Below, in pieces: positions 18,402-26,314 of a stretch of DNA of 64,000 nucleotides; position 1 is the stretch's first letter; each line of letters opens with the position of its first letter. The DNA is taken from the NCBI GenBank assembly GCA_963841325.1, contig CAWJBZ010000002.1, forward strand, positions 50,558 to 114,557, written 5' to 3'. The position numbers and the translations under genes were made by a program. This stretch comes from CAVPPA01 sp963841325 (GTDB lineage Bacteria; Patescibacteriota; Saccharimonadia; Saccharimonadales; UBA4665). The notes under the pieces were generated by a model, which worked only from the letters and a program-made list of their open reading frames with translations, was not told the DNA's origin and searched no databases.

Positions 18402-19620
18402 TTACAACCAGCCGCTGATTATGCACATTGACCTTAATTCCTGTTTTGCTATTATCGAGCAACAAGCCAACCCGCTAATTAGGTATAAGCCAGTAGCGGT
18501 GGCCGCTTATGATACGCCAGCTGGCGCGGTTATTGCTTCATCTTACGAGGCTAAAGCTTTAGGCATTAAACTGGGAGTCAATGTCCGGGAAGCCCGACTG
18601 TTATCCAAAGATGTCATCGTTTTAATGCCTGATCCCCCAAAATACCGTGATGCACATCAAAGATTTAAAAAAGTATTGTCCGATTACACCAATAAAGTTA
18701 CTCCGAAATCGATAGACGAATTTATTATCGACTTTCGGGGTTCCTTGGCTATCCAAAGGGGTCGTAACCTGACAGATGTTGGTCTGGAGATAAAACAAAA
18801 AATTAAGGAATCGCTTGGCGAATATGTAACGGTTAATGTTGGTATCGGCACTAATCGTTTTTTAGCTAAAACGGCGGCCGGGCTCCATAAACCCGACGGG
18901 CTGGATGTGATCACCGGCGAACACCTAAAAAACACCTATCGGCAACTATCACTAATTGATCTAACAGGCATCAATGTCCATTACGAAGCCCGATTAAATG
19001 TTGCCGGTATTTACACACCGTTGCAGTTTCTAGATGCTGATGCCAGTTTTCTGAAACAACGGGTCTTTCATAGTAAGCTTGGGTTGGATTGGTATCTGCG
19101 ATTGAGGGGATGGGAAGTCGACGATGTAATCTGGGATCGTAAGAGTTTCGGCCATCAGTATGCTTTGGGTCAAAAGACGGCCGATCGCCAGCAATTATCA
19201 CAACTATTAATGAAGCTTTGCGAAAAAACCGGAAGAAGATTAAGAGATAGTAACCATTCTGCTTCTGGTATCCAACTCTTTTTACGATTTACTAATCGAC
19301 AATATTGGGCTAAAGGCAAAGAAACCAAAGCAGAAATGTATGCTACCCCAGATATTTTTCTCTATGCCCAGAGACTGTTAAATCAAGCCATTATTCCCGC
19401 TAAGGTTACCAACATCGGTGTTGCCGTTTACGGATTAAGATCATGCTACCCGAAGCAGCTGGGATTCTTTGATAATACTCGAATGGATAAACGGTCATTG
19501 GCTAATGCGGTTGATAAGCTCAACAATAAGTATGGAGAGTTTACGGTAATTCCGGCCGTTATGGCAAATATGGATAACACAATCTTAGACAGAATCGCTT
19601 TCGGTAGCGTCAGAAATTAA
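18385..19620 (+). CDS. Y-family DNA polymerase (Pol IV/UmuC-like)
   Basis: A 412-residue Y-family polymerase for translesion synthesis. The first catalytic segment is MHIDLNSCFAIIE with the aromatic steric-gate Phe in place. The second is KSIDEFIIDF with the Asp-Glu pair. The helix-hairpin-helix region (GINVHYEARLNVAGI) and a C-terminal little-finger domain follow. The second acidic position near the N-terminus reads Asn (DLN) where many members have DMD, so metal binding may differ. GGAGG at 18371-18375 serves the start at 18382-18385. Operon with the 88-residue ORF. SRAP is divergent. Confidence 0.92.
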   Translation: MGMPINYNQPLIMHIDLNSCFAIIEQQANPLIRYKPVAVAAYDTPAGAVIASSYEAKALGIKLGVNVREARLLSKDVIVLMPDPPKYRDAHQRFKKVLSDYTNKVTPKSIDEFIIDFRGSLAIQRGRNLTDVGLEIKQKIKESLGEYVTVNVGIGTNRFLAKTAAGLHKPDGLDVITGEHLKNTYRQLSLIDLTGINVHYEARLNVAGIYTPLQFLDADASFLKQRVFHSKLGLDWYLRLRGWEVDDVIWDRKSFGHQYALGQKTADRQQLSQLLMKLCEKTGRRLRDSNHSASGIQLFLRFTNRQYWAKGKETKAEMYATPDIFLYAQRLLNQAIIPAKVTNIGVAVYGLRSCYPKQLGFFDNTRMDKRSLANAVDKLNNKYGEFTVIPAVMANMDNTILDRIAFGSVRN

Positions 19621-19707
19621 GGTTAGTGAGTCGGGCATCCAGGGGCTAAGCCATCTTTTATGGTAACGTTAATCATAAAATAAACAGCAAAAAAAGCGAA
19701 CACGTAG

Positions 19708-19796
19708 TATAATATTTAAAAACAAAGTGTCAGGTGGTAGCAATCTATGCTAGGACTGGGAATTGCGGAAAAATTATTGTGATATTGTCCTAGCAT
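19708..19796 (+). promoter_or_regulatory. promoter -10 and structured leader of the secreted Cys-rich protein
   Basis: TATAAT at 19708-19713 gives a predicted start near 19720 and a leader of about 130 nt. Within it ATGCTAGGAC (19747-19756) and GTCCTAGCAT (19787-19796) are perfect 10-bp inverted repeats around a 30-nt loop. The ribosome-binding site AGAAGGG lies just before the ATG at 19850. The structure could regulate or stabilise the message. No known riboswitch class is recognised. Confidence 0.5.
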
Positions 19797-19849
19797 CCTA
19801 AGTATTATTAGTAAAGATTTTAATAGAGTAGTTTAAGAGAAGGGTAAAT

Positions 19850-21322
19850 ATGGTAAGTTATAAAGCGGTCTTGCATAACATATTTAATCGCAGTATTGGT
19901 TGGGTTATCGTGCCGATAAGTTTTATATTTTTAATTATCAGCGTCCCGGCATTGGCAGCCAGCAGTACTACTAAGCCAATTAATGGTACTCTCAATGTCT
20001 GCGAAGTTACTACTTGTAGTAATACTCCCTATCAGTCATTCACGCCATCAAGCACGATTACCAATTTCTCCGGTAGCGTTCAAGAGGTGTCTTCGGGTAC
20101 TCCACATATTGCTAAAGTCTTGATGTCCGTAAACAATATTAATACGCTCCAGTATTTACAATCTAATGGCAGTTGGGGTTCAGTACATGTTACTTTTAAT
20201 GCTACCTTAACTAGTTCATCAATTACCAGTGGCGTCTTGACTCAAAACTGGACATGGACTTTACCGGTTAGTTTTTCAGCTGGTGAATATTCAATTAGCG
20301 CTCAGGCAGTTGACTCTAGTGGTCACAGCGAAGCTAACTCTCCCAAACTAATATTTGCTGTTGGAGCTTCCAGTGGGACGGGTTATCTTACCTTGTCGTT
20401 TGGTCGAGCGGTTTATCAGCAATTTGATAATGGTGGTTGTACCATCCCAACCGTTGGTGCTTTAACTTTGGATCAGGTATTAAGCCAGCTGTATTCGCTT
20501 AATCCGCCACTGACTGCCGTTGGTAATGTGATCATCGATCGAACCAGTAGCACCTCCACTAACACCTGTGTCGGTAATAATTCTTATCCAACGTGGACTC
20601 AATTATCGCAGTGGCAAAGTGAATACGGATTCAAGATAACTTCAGCTGGTGAAAGCTATGCACTTCTAGCCGGTCCGAATGCGGTAACGTTTCCTTATAC
20701 ATCACCAGTAAACGGCATGGTAATACCAGACATAAATACCGATATCTGTGGTAGTCTCGCTGTTTTTACTGCACACGGCTTTAATGCAATGGGGATGTTT
20801 GACTATCCAGATAACCAGTTTACTGACACTATTCAACTATCAACGACAATTAACTGTTTTGATTTCGGCAGAGTTTACTACAGTGGCCGTAATATTGAAG
20901 CCTTAAATGGGACTGGTCTTCCACATAATGGTGGGGGTTATACCGGTACACAGTATTGGTATGCTAAAACTATTAGCATCAACGGTGGTTATTGCAATGA
21001 CCCCAGCCCGACAGCTAGTTGTCGTACTGTCAAGGGCGTCTCCAGGGCATATCAAAACGTCCCCGAGCTAGAAGCAGAGGTAAAAGTGGATCCCGGTCAA
21101 TGGGTTAATCTGCAAGCTTATCGCCTAGTGACTGGTTCAAAAATAGACAGTTCACGAAATACCTGGGACTGCACCAGCCCAAATTGGCAGGAACATTGGA
21201 CTAGTGAAACTGAGCTTTTTTGTGAAAATGATTATATGAGCATCATCAGCTCGATACCGTCGACAACGGTAGTAACTGATCCAGCAACCGTAGCAACTGC
21301 TTGGGGTCGTTTACCTATATAG
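19850..21322 (+). CDS. secreted Cys-rich protein of unknown function
   Basis: A 490-residue protein with a signal peptide (hydrophobic ~17-34, ending VPALAAS). Residues ~40-170 look like an Ig-like or beta-sandwich domain (FSAGEYSISAQAVDSSGHSEA). The remaining part is a larger domain containing HGFNAMGMFDYPDN and many aromatic and Gly residues. About ten Cys, an even number, are spread over the exported part, suggesting disulfides. No LPXTG or C-terminal anchor is present, so it is probably released. I recognise no family. In an epibiont a host-contact role is possible but is speculation. Confidence 0.75.
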   Translation: MVSYKAVLHNIFNRSIGWVIVPISFIFLIISVPALAASSTTKPINGTLNVCEVTTCSNTPYQSFTPSSTITNFSGSVQEVSSGTPHIAKVLMSVNNINTLQYLQSNGSWGSVHVTFNATLTSSSITSGVLTQNWTWTLPVSFSAGEYSISAQAVDSSGHSEANSPKLIFAVGASSGTGYLTLSFGRAVYQQFDNGGCTIPTVGALTLDQVLSQLYSLNPPLTAVGNVIIDRTSSTSTNTCVGNNSYPTWTQLSQWQSEYGFKITSAGESYALLAGPNAVTFPYTSPVNGMVIPDINTDICGSLAVFTAHGFNAMGMFDYPDNQFTDTIQLSTTINCFDFGRVYYSGRNIEALNGTGLPHNGGGYTGTQYWYAKTISINGGYCNDPSPTASCRTVKGVSRAYQNVPELEAEVKVDPGQWVNLQAYRLVTGSKIDSSRNTWDCTSPNWQEHWTSETELFCENDYMSIISSIPSTTVVTDPATVATAWGRLPI

Positions 21323-21356
21323 TTTAGGTATCAATATTACAAGTATCAGTTTAGTG

Positions 21357-21424
21357 TGGTGACCTCTGCGGGAGTCGAACTCGCGATCTTCATAAGTAGC
21401 AACTCGGCATCCCAACCACTGTTA
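21357..21424 (-). pseudogene. degenerate tRNA-Glu 3' copy (remnant 1)
   Basis: Positions 21357-21392 match the 3' 36 nt of the intact tRNA-Glu at 23372 (CCA, acceptor 3' strand, T-arm) with two differences. The anticodon-arm region is unrecognisable, and D-arm-like bases (AGTGGTTGGGA on the - strand) return at the far end. The 5' acceptor strand is not present. It is in the same orientation as the real tRNA. It looks like the product of an old integration or duplication at the tRNA 3' end. Confidence 0.75.
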
Positions 21425-21492
21425 TGCTTTGGGTACTTAAAATGTGACTGTTCCCATGAATGTTCTCTAAAGCTTTTAATTCCGAAGATACT

Positions 21493-21556
21493 AATACCCG
21501 CATTTTGCGGGTATTATCATACAGTTATTGCTGTTTTTGCGGGTGTTTGTTAAACT
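21493..21556 (+). promoter_or_regulatory. fic promoter with hairpin and direct repeats
   Basis: TTGCTG (21528-21533), a 17-nt spacer and TAAACT (21551-21556) end 7 nt before the ATG, predicting a leaderless message. TTTTGCGGGT occurs twice (21503-21512 and 21535-21544), 32 bp or three helical turns apart, the second copy in the promoter spacer. AATACCCGC/GCGGGTATT (21493-21515) is a perfect 9-bp inverted repeat just upstream. These are probable sites for autoregulation by the winged-helix part of the Fic protein (inference). Confidence 0.6.
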
Positions 21557-21563
21557 GAATATT

Positions 21564-22610
21564 ATGAATTTAACGAAGCGTCAGGCTGACTTACTTAAAA
21601 AACTGTTCTCAAAATCTTTGAGCACCAATGCGCTGCTAGAATCTCTCACACATGAAGGCTATAGTTTGTCGGAAGACACTCTTCAACGCGAATTAAAGCT
21701 ATTGAATGCCCAAAATTTACTGCATAGTGAGGGCGCTGGTCCTGCTCGAGTACATTTGCTAACAAGCCTTGGGAAAATGCGACTTCAGTGGAGTAACCAG
21801 GAACTCGATACTTTTTTACGAAACGATGATAGGCTTCCGATTCGTTATGATGGCACAGTACCAGGCAGCCTGGCATTATACTTGCACAATAGAGAACTGG
21901 TCAAAGAAGAATCGACAATTGTTAAACAATATCAAGATTTTATTCATTCAATTGAAAGCAGTTTGTTAGCGCGTTGGCGCCAAAAGTGGCTGATAGAGTT
22001 TGCGTGGAAATCGAGTGCTATTGAGGGCAACACTTATTCCGAACTTGAAACTGAAACCCTACTAATAGACAAAATAGAGGCTACCGGTAAGAGTCATCAA
22101 GAGGCTGTCATGATTGTTAATCATCAAAGAGCCTATGATTTTATCATCGAACAAAAAGCCAGCTTCCGAACAATTACATTAGCCCAGGTACTTAAACTTC
22201 ATGAGTTGGTCATCAAAGATCTGGATACCTCAACGGGTATTAGAAATGCTCCCGTTCGTATCAGTGGCTCAAAATACATACCCCTGAGCCATAACCAACA
22301 ATTGTCAGAAAGCCTTAAGGAAAGTATTAACGCCATTAACTTGATTAACCAGCCGGTCAGTAAAGCTCTCGCCATACTCCTTTTAATAGCTTATCTGCAG
22401 CCATTTGTTGATGGTAATAAACGCACCAGTAGGTTGTTAGCAAACGCCATTCTAGAAAGCTACGACTATCCACCCCTCACGTTTGGGGGGATTGAACCAA
22501 CGCGCTATCGCAGGGCTTGTATTGCTTTTTATGAAATGGTAAATCTTGAACCCATGATAGAAATTATGAATGACGCATACCTACAATTCCGGTCTATTGA
22601 ACAAATTTAG
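21564..22610 (+). CDS. Fic-domain protein with N-terminal winged helix and altered catalytic His
   Basis: A 348-residue protein. A winged-helix DNA-binding region (~1-70) is followed by the Fic inhibitory motif SSAIEGN (~150-156), the target-dock segment VRISGSKYIPL, and the Fic active-site loop QPFVDGNKRTSR at ~279-290. The first residue of the HPFxDGN(G/K)R motif is Gln instead of His (codon CAG), so ordinary AMP transfer should be crippled. The rest of the anion-binding loop is kept. The ATG at 21564 is chosen for the 7-nt leaderless spacing. It lies between two tRNA-Glu remnants with no other gene, like a one-gene cargo. Confidence 0.9.
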   Translation: MNLTKRQADLLKKLFSKSLSTNALLESLTHEGYSLSEDTLQRELKLLNAQNLLHSEGAGPARVHLLTSLGKMRLQWSNQELDTFLRNDDRLPIRYDGTVPGSLALYLHNRELVKEESTIVKQYQDFIHSIESSLLARWRQKWLIEFAWKSSAIEGNTYSELETETLLIDKIEATGKSHQEAVMIVNHQRAYDFIIEQKASFRTITLAQVLKLHELVIKDLDTSTGIRNAPVRISGSKYIPLSHNQQLSESLKESINAINLINQPVSKALAILLLIAYLQPFVDGNKRTSRLLANAILESYDYPPLTFGGIEPTRYRRACIAFYEMVNLEPMIEIMNDAYLQFRSIEQI

Positions 22611-22614
22611 TTTT

Positions 22615-22641
22615 TGGTGAACCCTGCGGGAGTCGAACTCG
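22615..22641 (-). pseudogene. degenerate tRNA-Glu 3' copy (remnant 2)
   Basis: 27 nt match the 3' end of tRNA-Glu (CCA through most of the T-arm) with two differences, in the same orientation as the gene at 23372 and beginning 4 nt after the fic stop. Similarity ends abruptly at 22641. With the copy at 21357 it makes three tandem tRNA 3' ends 1258 and 757 bp apart. Confidence 0.75.
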
Positions 22642-22790
22642 TAAGCCATATAACGATTAACTTATTAATCTTTACTACTACTAGCTGCTATATGCGGGAT
22701 AATGAAGTACTCTCCTCAAGGATTACCCATAAAGCATGTTATGTGTCTGGGTATATGCCAGTACACGCAATTTGTAGGTATTTAATTCTC

Positions 22791-22829
22791 TTGACATAAG
22801 ATTGATTTGAAGAGTACAATTATATTGTA
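22791..22829 (+). promoter_or_regulatory. promoter and palindromic operator of the RelBE-like operon
   Basis: TTGACA (22791-22796), an 18-nt spacer and TACAAT (22815-22820) form a near-consensus promoter. The -10 box is one arm of the perfect inverted repeat TACAAT-TAT-ATTGTA (22815-22829), a likely operator for the antitoxin. The leader is about 32 nt with AGGAG before the ATG. Confidence 0.75.
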
Positions 22830-22858
22830 ATATTTAAACGTACGATTAGGAGAGATAT

Positions 22859-23101
22859 ATGGGAACTAGCACTTTATCAGTCTCAGAATTAAGAACTAAC
22901 CTGGCAGAGGCCTTAGACGCAGTAAATGAAGATGAAATACTTATCGTTACTCGCCGAGGTAAAAAGGAACGAGCCATTATAGATTTAGACAAGTTAGAGG
23001 ACTTACTGGCAGCTAATGATCCTCAGTATTTAAAAACCATAAAAGAAGCAAGGGAAAGCAAAGAGTACTTTAGCCATGAAGAGGTTTTTGGAGATATATA
23101 A
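22859..23101 (+). CDS. Phd/YefM-family antitoxin
   Basis: An 80-residue antitoxin. The N-terminal half has the Phd/YefM pattern (TLSVSELRTNLAEALDAVNEDEILIVTRRGKKERAIIDLDKLEDL), which dimerises and binds operator DNA. The C-terminal half is an acidic helix that should cover the toxin. Its stop shares a base with the toxin ATG (TAATG). It is expected to repress its own promoter through the palindrome at 22815-22829. Confidence 0.9.
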   Translation: MGTSTLSVSELRTNLAEALDAVNEDEILIVTRRGKKERAIIDLDKLEDLLAANDPQYLKTIKEARESKEYFSHEEVFGDI

Positions 23102-23364
23102 TGGCTAATTATAGGCTGGTATATAAAATACCAGCCGTTAAGTCTATAGACAAACTGCCGCCTCACATCAAGAAAAGGGTCAAAGCAAAACTTGAATGGT
23201 TTGTTGAACAAGATAAACCATTAGATTTCGCAGAACATTTAACTAAGCCAGCTGATGCCCAATATCGTTACAGGGTAGGTGTATATAGGATATTGTTCGA
23301 CGTAGAGAGTAATAGAATAGTTGTGCTACTTATCCAACATAGAAGTGAAGTTTACAAAAGATAA
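23101..23364 (+). CDS. RelE/ParE-family toxin
   Basis: An 87-residue protein with the RelE-fold pattern: an N-terminal strand YRLVYKIPAVKSIDKLP, two helices with basic residues, and the C-terminal sheet YRYRVGVYRILFDVE through VVLLIQHRSEVYKR. RelE-type members cut mRNA on the ribosome and ParE-type members poison gyrase. The terminal HRSEVYK resembles the RelE group, which favours mRNA cleavage. It ends 7 bp from the intact tRNA-Glu 3' end, so the pair sits inside the tRNA-associated island. Confidence 0.9.
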   Translation: MANYRLVYKIPAVKSIDKLPPHIKKRVKAKLEWFVEQDKPLDFAEHLTKPADAQYRYRVGVYRILFDVESNRIVVLLIQHRSEVYKR

Positions 23365-23371
23365 CAAAAAC

Positions 23372-23448
23372 TGGTGACCCCTGCGGGAGTCGAACCCGCG
23401 ATCTTCAAGCTGAGAACCTGACGTCCTTGACCACTAGACGAAGGGGCC
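23372..23448 (-). tRNA. tRNA-Glu (CTC anticodon)
   Basis: A 77-nt gene including CCA. The acceptor arms GGCCCCT and AGGGGTC pair, with one G-T. The anticodon stem TCAGG/CTTGA surrounds TTCTCAG with anticodon CTC. The T-arm reads GCGGGTTCGACTCCCGC. Its 3' end is the parent of the two remnants at 21357 and 22615 and looks like an integration hotspot. Confidence 0.96.
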
Positions 23449-23618
23449 TAATAAGATCACAGCACTATTGTTAACTATAAACGATTGCATTATTAGTCAG
23501 CCTATCTGACTGGTTCATCCTACCATATCTGTTAGGACTCGTCTAGAAAAGCTAGCTTAAGCATTGCATATTAGTAAGGGGCAACCGATAATGTAATGCA
23601 GCTAATCATAAGCTTTTC

Positions 23619-24965
23619 ATGAATAGAGATAATTTAGTCATTGTACTGGGTGCTGATTTATTTGTCATATTGCTAATCACTCTGTTATTAGTGATGTGGC
23701 AAGTTAGAAAAAACAAAGAATCATCCTCTAAAAATCAAATCAGCACCAGTAACTTAGCTACCAGTTTAAGAGATGAGAAACTTAAATCTAATATTATTAT
23801 CAATGCCATCGAGGATGGTGTAGTTTTAATCGATGATCAACAGACTATCCAACTATTTAACCCTGGTGCGGCAAATATTATCGGTTGGGGTAGTGATGAC
23901 GCAATAAATTTGAATTGGCATGCTGTGTTTAAATTCGTCGATGATAAAGGAGTGCCACTTACCAATGTCAAGGACCCGGTGGAGAGTTTATTTCAAACCA
24001 AAAAGAGTGTTCGCGACAGTTATGCCAACTTACTGACTAAAGCCGGCAAAATAATTGCTATCAGTTTAGTCATATCACCTGTTTTGGACAGGGAAGGTCT
24101 GGTTACTGGAGCGGTTAGTGTCTTTCGTGATGTTAGTGAAGAACGTCAAGCTGAACAGCAACGAGCCGAATTTATTAGTACCGCATCACATGAGATGCGC
24201 ACGCCAGTAGCAGCTATAGAAGGCTATCTAGCATTAGCGCTTAATGACAAGGTTAGCACTATTGATGCTCGAGCTAGAAGTTATCTTGATAAAGCTCACA
24301 CTAGTACCCAACATTTAGGTAAGCTTTTCCAAGACTTATTAACTTCCGCTAAAGTGGAGGACGGACGCTTGACTAGTCATCCAGAGGTGGTGGAAATCGG
24401 TGCGTTCTTAGAGCAATTAACTTCAGATCTTCGATTTACTGCTGAGAAAAAAGGACTAACTGTAGAGTTTATATTCGGTGCCCCAAAATCTATTGACGCT
24501 ACAATACAAGCTAATAAAATAATTCGACCACTGTATTATACTTACGTTGATCCGGATCGTTTACGAGAAGCAGCTACTAATCTTTTTGATAATGCCGTTA
24601 AATACACCGATCAAGGTAAAATAACCATTGGTCTGATCGGAAATGATCAGCTAGTCCAATTCTATGTAAAAGATACCGGGCCGGGTATTCCAGCTGAAGA
24701 TATCCCACATTTGTTCCAGAAATTCTACCGAGTTGATAACTCCAGTACTCGATCAATTGGTGGTACTGGTTTAGGGCTATTTATTTGTCGTAAAATCATT
24801 GAGTTATATGGCGGCCGTATCTGGGTTGAAAGTGTATTTGGAGAGGGAAGTACATTTTATATTAACTTACCTCGTTTAAGTACTTTAAAAGCTCAAGATT
24901 TAAAAGCACAAGCTACTAAGAGTGCAACACTCCCAACAATTAGTTCACTTGTCTCGACACCATGA
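23619..24965 (+). CDS. membrane histidine kinase with PAS domain
   Basis: A 448-residue kinase with one N-terminal transmembrane helix (~5-27), a PAS domain (~60-175, AIEDGVVLIDDQQTIQLFN), a phosphoacceptor helix with His191 in TASHEMRTPV, and a complete ATPase domain (N-box LFDNAVKYT, G1 DTGPGI, G2 GTGLGLFICR). It lies 56 bp upstream of a receiver with a long disordered tail, its probable partner. It differs from the kinase at 15371 in having a single membrane helix. Confidence 0.93.
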   Translation: MNRDNLVIVLGADLFVILLITLLLVMWQVRKNKESSSKNQISTSNLATSLRDEKLKSNIIINAIEDGVVLIDDQQTIQLFNPGAANIIGWGSDDAINLNWHAVFKFVDDKGVPLTNVKDPVESLFQTKKSVRDSYANLLTKAGKIIAISLVISPVLDREGLVTGAVSVFRDVSEERQAEQQRAEFISTASHEMRTPVAAIEGYLALALNDKVSTIDARARSYLDKAHTSTQHLGKLFQDLLTSAKVEDGRLTSHPEVVEIGAFLEQLTSDLRFTAEKKGLTVEFIFGAPKSIDATIQANKIIRPLYYTYVDPDRLREAATNLFDNAVKYTDQGKITIGLIGNDQLVQFYVKDTGPGIPAEDIPHLFQKFYRVDNSSTRSIGGTGLGLFICRKIIELYGGRIWVESVFGEGSTFYINLPRLSTLKAQDLKAQATKSATLPTISSLVSTP

Positions 24966-25021
24966 TACAATACAATTAATAAGCATAAACGTATAGAAAA
25001 AATAAGTAAGGATATAACTAG

Positions 25022-26275
25022 ATGGCCGCAAAAATCCTACTCGTAGAAGACGATAATAACCTGCGCGAGATTTATGAGGCGCGTTTACAGGCTGAAGGCT
25101 ATACCATAGTTACCGCCCAAGATGGCGAAGAGGCTCTGGTGGTCGCCAAAGCCGAGAAACCAGATCTGATCATTTCGGATGTCATGATGCCGAGAATCAG
25201 CGGTTTTGAGATGCTCGATATCTTACGCAATACTGAAGAGTTAAAACTGATCAAAGTCATCATGCTAACCGCTCTTGGTCAGGCTGAAGATAAAACACGT
25301 GCCAATAGTTTAGGAGCTGATCGCTATTTAGTAAAATCACAAGTTACCCTCGAAGACATCGTTAAGGCAACTCATGAATTAATTGACGGCGGGACTGCTG
25401 TGGCTACGCCCCCAACTCCTGATACAACATCTTCCCAACCAGTTACCTCCTCAATGCCACCGACGGCAACTACCACAACAGAACAGGCACAATCAGTCCC
25501 CGAACCAACTTTAGCCACACCATCAACCGTTCCGGTAACAACAATTCAAGATACTACATCAACCGGTACTGACACGCCACTACCTCAACCGCCGACTATA
25601 CCAGAAGTCCCGCCAACCACTGAAACAAAATCGGCAGAACCAGCTAAATCCACAATCGATACCGATCTCAAGACCTCTACCACTAAAGAAGAAAAAGCTT
25701 CAGTCAGTGCTCAAATTGAAGATTTTGCCAATAACTCAACCACTGCACAGTCATCTGAACCTAAAAATCAGGATTCAACTTCTAAAGATGATGCTGTACT
25801 GACTAGTGCGTTGAATGACTTAACAACCAACGCCACACCCCGGTCAACCAGCAATGAAACGGCATCCCCCAACATGGCTGTACCGCCATCCCCAAGCGCT
25901 GACCAACCAGTTTCTGCTGCGACTTTAACACCAAAGGAACCAGAAGTTAGCGGAGATGTATCAGATAATAGCAATATAGTAACAATTGCCAACAAGAAAA
26001 TAATTCAACCCATCAAAACTGAACCTAAACCCGGATTAGATGAATTACTAGCCGCCGAGGAATCCAAAAATCCCAAACCAGCTGAAGATCCACCGATGAA
26101 CTTTGTAGACTCAACCAACCCCAGTGATAATCCCAGCCAGGCAGTAGTCAGTAGTCCGTTTACTAACAGCAACAATCCATCGCCTGGTAGTACTTTTCAA
26201 CCGAATAACGCACCGGTTGTTCCACCAAACCCAGCAGCACCTACTGACTCTGACCCAAATAATATTGCTCTCTAA
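25022..26275 (+). CDS. response regulator receiver with long disordered Pro/Ser/Thr tail
   Basis: A 417-residue protein. Residues 1-124 form a complete receiver (LLVEDDNN, phosphoacceptor Asp53 in LIISDVMMP, Thr in MLTALG, Lys in YLVKSQVT). The remaining ~290 residues have low complexity, rich in Pro, Thr, Ser and Asn, with no folded output domain visible. A tail of this length on a receiver is unusual and may act as a flexible scaffold or tether. AAGGA 8 nt before the ATG is the ribosome-binding site. TACAAT upstream near 24966 gives a leader of about 50 nt. Partner of the kinase at 23619. Confidence 0.88.
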   Translation: MAAKILLVEDDNNLREIYEARLQAEGYTIVTAQDGEEALVVAKAEKPDLIISDVMMPRISGFEMLDILRNTEELKLIKVIMLTALGQAEDKTRANSLGADRYLVKSQVTLEDIVKATHELIDGGTAVATPPTPDTTSSQPVTSSMPPTATTTTEQAQSVPEPTLATPSTVPVTTIQDTTSTGTDTPLPQPPTIPEVPPTTETKSAEPAKSTIDTDLKTSTTKEEKASVSAQIEDFANNSTTAQSSEPKNQDSTSKDDAVLTSALNDLTTNATPRSTSNETASPNMAVPPSPSADQPVSAATLTPKEPEVSGDVSDNSNIVTIANKKIIQPIKTEPKPGLDELLAAEESKNPKPAEDPPMNFVDSTNPSDNPSQAVVSSPFTNSNNPSPGSTFQPNNAPVVPPNPAAPTDSDPNNIAL

Positions 26276-26280
26276 CGCTA

Positions 26281-26303
26281 TACAGCTACATTTCTTAGCT
26301 GTA
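26281..26303. repeat. 8-bp inverted repeat between the receiver and pseudouridine synthase genes
   Basis: TACAGCTA (26281-26288) and TAGCTGTA (26296-26303) pair perfectly with a 7-nt loop, starting 6 nt after the receiver stop. There is no T-run, so it could be a weak terminator, an RNA processing hairpin or an operator for the next gene. Confidence 0.4.
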
Positions 26304-26314
26304 AGCTTAATCTA

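Noticed and set aside
21356..22799. Short ORFs starting in the tRNA remnants (21356-21553 and 22614-22799)
   Set aside because: Their N-terminal codons are just the translated tRNA 3' end. Composition is not protein-like and they overlap promoters.
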